From: an uncultured Candidatus Nitrosopumilus sp.
GTDB taxonomy: Archaea > Thermoproteota > Nitrososphaeria > Nitrososphaerales > Nitrosopumilaceae
Direction: 5' to 3'
DNA length: 47,123 nucleotides
NCBI GenBank assembly: GCA_905479565.1
Contig: CAJQMY010000015.1
Span: 1 to 47,123, forward strand
The stretch's first letter is position 1. Each line of letters starts with the position of its first letter. The translations under genes were made by a program, and so were the position numbers. This document shows, in pieces, positions 42,627-47,123 of the stretch. Under the pieces are notes generated by a model, which was not told the DNA's origin, did not search any database, and was given only the letters and a program-made list of their open reading frames with translations.

Positions 42627-42827
42627 ATGGAACAAAAAGCACTAGAATGTCCAGTCTGTAAAAGTAACAAAGCTGAGATTGCCGGAGATGATGTGAAATT
42701 AAGCGGGCGGTTTGAAGACAAAGAATTTCTTACTACTGAGTTAACTGTTTTAAGGTGTTCCATGTGTGGGTATTACATGATGTTTGACAAAACTGCTTCG
42801 TCTTTTACTACTCAGGATAAATCCTAG
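42627..42827 (+). CDS. Zinc-ribbon protein, 66 residues
   Basis: MEQKALECPVCKSNKAEIAG followed later by VLRCSMCGYYMMFDKTASSF: a CxxC...CxxC zinc ribbon with a 33-residue beta insert. The pattern is common to small archaeal zinc-ribbon proteins of unknown role. It ends 5 bp from the convergent gene at 42833. Confidence 0.7.
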   Translation: MEQKALECPVCKSNKAEIAGDDVKLSGRFEDKEFLTTELTVLRCSMCGYYMMFDKTASSFTTQDKS

Positions 42828-42832
42828 AAATT

Positions 42833-43429
42833 TTATTTGACTAGCTCTTGGTTGTCTAGTTGTGACAGGTATTTTTCAATCTCTTCAGGAGTTTCACCGC
42901 CATATACAATTAACACTCTGTCGCCTTCCATGACTTCATATTCTCTAATGTCTTGTACTTGTTCTCTGTTTATGAAGAATTTTAATTCATAATCCTCGTT
43001 TGAACAGAATTGCTTTCCATCTGGGAACACATAACATTGATCATCAAGATCTATTGCCAGAGTCTCAAAGAGATATCCTAATTCAACTCCTGTTGCATGT
43101 TTATGAATCGTTGTCCCATCATTGCCTTCAAAATGAATCCAGCTTGATTTGATTTGAAATGCCGGACTTGCAAACTCAAACGTGTCTCCAAATATTTTCA
43201 CCAAAAGTGCCGCGTGTGAATGATCACTTCCTAATGCCCCTGCGTTTTCTGGACCTCCAGGTGCTGTTTCAGTCATGGTGAGAAACAGGAATGCTGCGTA
43301 TCCGACGATCACTGCAACTGTAGCTAGAACACCTATGGCGATAAGGGTCTCTTTTTTCTTTTTTGCAGAATGTTGAGTGGCGTAGTTTTCACGTTTTACT
43401 TCACGCTCTTTTCTTTCTTTTCGACCCAT
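42833..43429 (-). CDS. Membrane-anchored His-containing conserved protein
   Basis: 198 residues: a basic N-terminus (MGRKERKEREVKRENYATQH), a TM helix (LIAIGVLATVAVIVGYAAFL), then a soluble extracytoplasmic domain with conserved-looking segments (GSDHSHAALLVKIFGDTFEF, SSWIHFEGNDGTTIHKHATG) and a Cys pair (DDQCYVFPDGKQFCSNED). The HSH and HKH clusters suggest metal binding. I do not recognise a named family. It is close to redox genes. Confidence 0.75.
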   Translation of the reverse strand: MGRKERKEREVKRENYATQHSAKKKKETLIAIGVLATVAVIVGYAAFLFLTMTETAPGGPENAGALGSDHSHAALLVKIFGDTFEFASPAFQIKSSWIHFEGNDGTTIHKHATGVELGYLFETLAIDLDDQCYVFPDGKQFCSNEDYELKFFINREQVQDIREYEVMEGDRVLIVYGGETPEEIEKYLSQLDNQELVK

Positions 43430-43600
43430 GAGATAATTCCACTCTAAAATTTGCCCTAATTAACCATTCGTCACTTGTTCGTTTCAAACTGAAGACATTT
43501 CATTGATTTTAAATCTACGAATGTTTCTTGAAAAGAGTTAATGCTGATCGATACTGTTTTTGACTAGACTCTTTGTAATGATATCTCTACTAAAACACAT

Positions 43601-43693
43601 GTGAATTGCAAAAAGGGATTTATTCATGATTTTGTGTGGTTTGAGATACTATCCTCAAAAAGATGCATGCATTGTGGAAAAGAAGAAAACTAG
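43601..43693 (+). CDS. 30-residue zinc-ribbon-like mini-ORF (GTG start)
   Basis: VNCKKGFIHDFVWFEILSSK then RCMHCGKEEN: Cys3, His9, and the CxxC pair at 22-25 form a plausible zinc knuckle. A TTTGTAATGATATC stretch lies at about the right distance for a TATA box. The frame is open further upstream without a start. Nothing else is seen in 43430-43785. Confidence 0.4.
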   Translation: MNCKKGFIHDFVWFEILSSKRCMHCGKEEN

Positions 43694-43785
43694 GCCTTTG
43701 GGATTCACTTTCTATAGTTGAGTTTTACGCGCCTAAATCATATCAATTGAATAATAATAAATAAAATCCCAAACTGCCGTTCTTT

Positions 43786-44190
43786 ATGGGATGTATTTTC
43801 TGTGATATTTTGGATGGAAAACGAGATGGGCATATCTTGTACGAGGATGAATCACATGTTGCATTTTTAGATAAATATCCGATAGATGTGGGGCATAGTT
43901 TGGTAATTCCTAGAAAACATCATGAAAGAATCACTGATATGGATTCAAAAGATGTCGGAAATGTATTTGCAATAGTTCCTAAAATTGCAAAAGCAATTTT
44001 GGATGCTACAGGGGCTGATGCTTTTAGTCTTGGACAAAATAACGGACGGGCAGCAAAACAAATCATTCTTCATGTTCATATTCACATTATTCCACGATAC
44101 AATAGCAAGGGTACAGTCTGGACTAAACGTCAAATTTCTACTGATGATGAACTTTTAGAATTGGCAAAAAAAATTCGCAGTCTTATTTAG
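43786..44190 (+). CDS. HIT-family hydrolase
   Basis: 134 residues with the histidine triad HVHIHIIPRYN near residue 97. The N-terminus GCIFCDILDGKRDGHILYED carries a CxxC pair that in many HIT proteins binds zinc with a nearby His. The family hydrolyses dinucleotide polyphosphates or AMP-conjugates. AATAATAATAAATAAAA upstream supports transcription just above. Its 3' end overlaps the aRF1 3' end by 8 bp. Confidence 0.9.
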   Translation: MGCIFCDILDGKRDGHILYEDESHVAFLDKYPIDVGHSLVIPRKHHERITDMDSKDVGNVFAIVPKIAKAILDATGADAFSLGQNNGRAAKQIILHVHIHIIPRYNSKGTVWTKRQISTDDELLELAKKIRSLI

Positions 44191-45463
44191 AATGCCCTGG
44201 ATTGTATCTCAAAATAGCTCCGATTTTTCCTAAACTTGCAAGCATGTTTCCATGTTCTGCACTTCCAGAAACAACTTCTAATTGGGAACCTGCTTTTGAT
44301 GCTAAAATTTCTAAATAATCCACGATATCTTGTTCATTGACTTCGACATCCATAGTGTTGCATTCTGGGCACGGTTTTGAAGAAAATTCTCTCTTTTTTG
44401 GAATCACCAGTGGCCTTTCAACAATCTCTTCCTGTAAATGTTGACAGTGCTTACATTTTCCCTCAACTCTGTGAAGATTGGTATTATCTGTAATTAGCAA
44501 AGTTTGAACCACGTTATTTTTTAGATACCCTATTACCTCTTGCAATCCATAAGATCCTTTTCCGGTATTTGTATTGATTTCTCTAAACAAGTCCTCTACC
44601 ATTTTTTTCTCTTCGACCAATCTGAAATTTCCTAAAATATCTGCAGATTTTGCAAAAGCTTCCCTAATCCCCTCAGCTCCTGAATATGACGCATCAATTG
44701 TATTGATGATGTTATTTTGTAATCTGTATTCCAGATAATTCCCATTTATGAAATCTTCTTTTGTCGGACCTGGACCTGAAATGATCAATCCTTTTACTGG
44801 ATAAATGTCAATGAAATATTCTCTTGTGGTTTGCGCCACTCTATTGTAAAAATAACTTAGTTCCATCTCTCTTAGTTTTTGAAATCTTTTTGCAGACTGC
44901 CCTCCTTGTCTGTGTTTGCCTGCAACTCCTGAGCCTGTTTGAGACAAAACCTCGATTTTGTCTCCGTATAGTAATCCCCATCCTGCGTCTTTTGCATCAA
45001 TTGCCAAAAATCCGATCAAGTTGTCATCCTTTAGCATGTCTTTTAGGATATCCACGTGGAAATGATCATCGCATCTGTACAGATATTGATTCAAATCTTT
45101 TGGCGGGTCTATTTCCCAAACTGTGACCACTTCACTTCCTAGTGGCCCTCCTTCTTCTGGCGGTAATGCTCCACAAAACATTACCAGTCCTTTATCTGGG
45201 GTTTTTTTATACATCTTTAATCTTTGAACAACTTTGCCTAACGAATCAACGACATGTGATCTTGTTAAATCTGATTTGATGTTATCTGCAGTTCCTTGCT
45301 CTTGTTGTAATGAATTGATGATTTCGTGTAATTGCTTTCCTTTTGGAATATACACCGTGATTAGTTCCGTACCTCTACCTGATTTTTGAGATAATTCTTC
45401 TAGAGTTTTTCTGATTTTGTATATTTTAACTGAATCTTGTTTTTCAATGTCAATCTTGGGCAT
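44183..45463 (-). CDS. prf1: Peptide chain release factor aRF1
   Basis: 426 residues: NIKS at 61-64 for stop-codon reading, YxCxxxF-like MFCGALPP at about 95-102, and GGQ at 187-189 (AGKHRQGGQSAKRF) for peptidyl-tRNA hydrolysis. The C-terminal domain binds aRF3/ABCE1-type partners and has a Cys pair region (VEGKCKHCQH and SKPCPECNTMD), a zinc-like minidomain seen in archaeal members. This is the single archaeal factor that should read all three stops. Confidence 0.97.
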   Translation of the reverse strand: MPKIDIEKQDSVKIYKIRKTLEELSQKSGRGTELITVYIPKGKQLHEIINSLQQEQGTADNIKSDLTRSHVVDSLGKVVQRLKMYKKTPDKGLVMFCGALPPEEGGPLGSEVVTVWEIDPPKDLNQYLYRCDDHFHVDILKDMLKDDNLIGFLAIDAKDAGWGLLYGDKIEVLSQTGSGVAGKHRQGGQSAKRFQKLREMELSYFYNRVAQTTREYFIDIYPVKGLIISGPGPTKEDFINGNYLEYRLQNNIINTIDASYSGAEGIREAFAKSADILGNFRLVEEKKMVEDLFREINTNTGKGSYGLQEVIGYLKNNVVQTLLITDNTNLHRVEGKCKHCQHLQEEIVERPLVIPKKREFSSKPCPECNTMDVEVNEQDIVDYLEILASKAGSQLEVVSGSAEHGNMLASLGKIGAILRYNPGHSK

Positions 45464-45515
45464 TATGCACTATCCCTAAATTGCGAATATATCTTTTTAA
45501 TTAATTTTTTTAAAA

Positions 45516-46160
45516 TCATAATTCGTCAAATGTTTTTAGAAATATCTCTAAGGGCTGATTTCCTCGAATTTTGATTATTTTTTCTCCGTTAAAGACTAAA
45601 AATGACGGTGTTGCATCAATCCCTATCTTTTTACCAAATTCGTGCATGGAATTTACTTTGTTTTGATGTTTGTGTTCGTTAAGACATTTGTTAAATTCAT
45701 TCAAATCTAAATTCACTGTCTTTGCAAAATTATCTAATGACTCTCTTGTAATCCATCCTGTTCTTTCTCCTCCCCAATTCTTGTATAGTTCATCATGATA
45801 TTGCCAATACTTTTCTTGATCTTCTGCACAATATACTGCTTCTGCAGCAAGGAGTGAATCTGGACCGTTTAGTGGAAAGTCTTTGAAAACTAATTTAACT
45901 TTGCCTGTATTGATAAAGTCTTCTTGAATTGTATTTAGAGTATTTTGATGAAATTTGTAACAAAATGTACATTGATAGTCTCCCCATTCTAATATTGTAA
46001 TTGGTGCATTTGGATTGCCCATGATGGGCGAGCCTCCTTCAATCAACTTTGAGGTGGTAAGCAAACTAGGCTCTGATTCAGTTTCTGGATAAAATGCTAA
46101 AAACATTCCTGCAATTAATCCAATTAGTACTGGAATTGCTAACAAGTAAAATTGTGCCAT
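45516..46160 (-). CDS. DsbA-like thiol-disulfide oxidoreductase
   Basis: 214 residues: an N-terminal signal anchor (LLAIPVLIGLIAGMFLAFYP), then a thioredoxin-fold DsbA domain with active site C64-T-F-C67 (EWGDYQCTFCYKF) and a cis-Pro loop (GIDATPSFLVF). It should oxidise or isomerise disulfides in exported proteins, such as the Cys-containing cupredoxins nearby. The helical insert and second Cys pair (AVYCAED, FNKCLNE) are typical. It lies just 14 bp from a decayed response regulator upstream on the same strand. Confidence 0.9.
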   Translation of the reverse strand: MAQFYLLAIPVLIGLIAGMFLAFYPETESEPSLLTTSKLIEGGSPIMGNPNAPITILEWGDYQCTFCYKFHQNTLNTIQEDFINTGKVKLVFKDFPLNGPDSLLAAEAVYCAEDQEKYWQYHDELYKNWGGERTGWITRESLDNFAKTVNLDLNEFNKCLNEHKHQNKVNSMHEFGKKIGIDATPSFLVFNGEKIIKIRGNQPLEIFLKTFDEL

Positions 46161-46173
46161 GTGAAAACAAATT

Positions 46174-46720
46174 TTATTTCAAGTAAATATCTTGTCTAAT
46201 TTGCCAAATGCTTCTTCTACTGTTAATCATATGTTCTAATTTGTCTAGTGAAATGGTTTTACAATTAATCCAATCGTTCTGTTCAGTTTTATCAATATTC
46301 CAAGTAATGTTTTTTCAAGGTGTCCTGATACGAATATAATTTTTTGATGGGGGCTGTTTAGAATTTGCAAAACAGATTGCCATGAACGGCATCTTTTATT
46401 CCAATATGATTATATCAAAATAATTCTATAACGTACCAGTTGATTTTTTATAAATATAGATACATTTTAGTTCATCAGTAAAAGTTGTAATTCTATTTCT
46501 CCTTACTTCTAAAAATGTTTTGTAGAGTATTAGATCATTGTCTGCAATCTCTATGTTTGATGATCTTTTTTGATGAATATTTTTTCTTCAATTTTTAGCA
46601 TTTTTATCGAGTCTGGAATTTTTAATTCTGATACTCTTCCAACATATCTTCAGGTGATTCTGCAAACAAATCATGATTTGTGATGATGTCCACTTCTTCT
46701 CTATTGTTAATTTTTGCCAT
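46174..46720 (-). pseudogene. Decayed response regulator (receiver domain)
   Basis: Read on the minus strand through several frame changes, the sequence retains receiver-domain hallmarks: EIADNDLILYKTFLEV (acidic pocket), IYIYKKSTG, FDIIILE*KMPFM where the phosphoacceptor Asp is now Glu followed by TAA, KIIFVSGHLEKTLLGILI (beta4-alpha4), LIVKPF (conserved Lys), then SLDKLEHMINSRRSIW to stop 46174-46176. The N-terminal part (MAKINNREEVDIITNHDLFA from ATG 46720) is in yet another frame. At least three frameshifts and two internal stops are present. The gene is dead. Confidence 0.8.
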
Positions 46721-46982
46721 TGTTTACGTGATTAACTTGTATCTGTTAACCTGATCAGATCAATTGATTTTTTTATATGATCTCTGAAAGTTGTTTTCCA
46801 CATACATTGCCTCAAGGATTTATGTAGGATATGCTCATTTTCCTAATTTCATTTGAATTTGTTATATTCAAAAGACTTGTATGTCTGATCTTATATGAGC
46901 AGATTTTGTAAAGATAATCTGATTTCTTTATAAATAATACAGTCATCCAAGAGCTTAAATATATTCATAAAAACATGATTTT

Positions 46983-47123
46983 ATGTCTGAATCACAACAA
47001 ATCAGTGTTTCAAAATCTGGTGTTTCAAAGTTGGCCATTTTTGCATTGGCAGTTGTATTTGCAGCAGGATTATTTGTTGTCGGTTTTGATAATGGCCACA
47101 TTGTAAATTTTGTATTTGCTGAA
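46983..47123 (+). CDS. CbtB-like small membrane protein, partial
   Basis: The first 47 residues (MSESQQISVSKSGVSKLAIF, then ALAVVFAAGLFVVGFDNGHI) are visible before the window ends. One TM helix and the GFDxGH segment resemble CbtB, a proposed cobalt-transport subunit with a C-terminal His motif, which lies outside the window. A CTTAAATATATTC box (46954-46966) sits 25 nt upstream of the ATG. Identity is tentative; 46721-46982 holds only this promoter. Confidence 0.55.
   Translation, partial: MSESQQISVSKSGVSKLAIFALAVVFAAGLFVVGFDNGHIVNFVFAE

Noticed and set aside
1-47123. tRNA, rRNA, CRISPR arrays, insertion sequences
   Set aside because: No cloverleaf-like sequence, T-loop consensus, direct-repeat/spacer pattern or transposase-like protein was found by reading both strands.

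Overview
The window is AT-rich and densely coded, and it looks like a marine ammonia-oxidising archaeon of the Nitrosopumilus type (Nitrososphaerota, formerly Thaumarchaeota). The signs are an archaeal aRF1 release factor with NIKS and GGQ motifs, several cupredoxin (blue-copper) proteins, PEFG-type C-terminal sorting tails, many very small Cys-rich (zinc-ribbon-like) proteins, and TATA boxes about 25 nt upstream of start codons, as expected for leaderless mRNAs. I found no rRNA, tRNA, CRISPR array or transposase. Database identity was not checked; all names come from reading motifs.

Layout. 1-3.8 kb: a partial secreted protein, a decayed FAD-monooxygenase fragment, a TetR regulator, and a divergent two-gene operon (stand-alone NuoB-like subunit plus intact FAD monooxygenase) with a perfect inverted repeat at its promoter. 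4.3-9.6 kb: a PfkB-type kinase, a small lineage protein, NAD kinase fused to a winged helix, CTP synthase, and a PEFG-anchored cupredoxin. 9.7-15.5 kb: a tightly overlapping trpEGDCBA operon on the minus strand, with no trpF in the window. 15.6-18.6 kb: a small Cys protein and a large MrfA/Hrq1-like helicase.

18.7-37.7 kb is an accessory-like stretch of short genes, many under 60 residues: zinc-finger miniproteins, single-TM peptides, coiled coils, a methyltransferase pair, a PD-(D/E)XK nuclease, a PH+SHOCT protein, a His-rich membrane protein, an XPD/DinG-like Fe-S helicase that lacks an ATG/GTG/TTG start, a GIY-YIG-like protein, and tandem Lrp-type RAM-domain proteins, the first broken by an amber codon. 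Several small genes here are interrupted by frameshifts, two of them exactly at A7 runs.

37.8-47.1 kb returns to core genes: ilvD, a convergent pair of cupredoxins (one with a Gln in the usual axial-Met position), a membrane-anchored His-containing protein, a HIT hydrolase, aRF1, a DsbA-like thiol oxidoreductase, a clearly decayed response-regulator receiver gene, and the start of a CbtB-like membrane protein.

The most distinctive elements are the TetR-controlled orphan NuoB/FAD-monooxygenase operon, the A-AAA-AAT frameshift gene at 37.3-37.7 kb, the CTG-start helicase, and the set of small Cys-rich genes.
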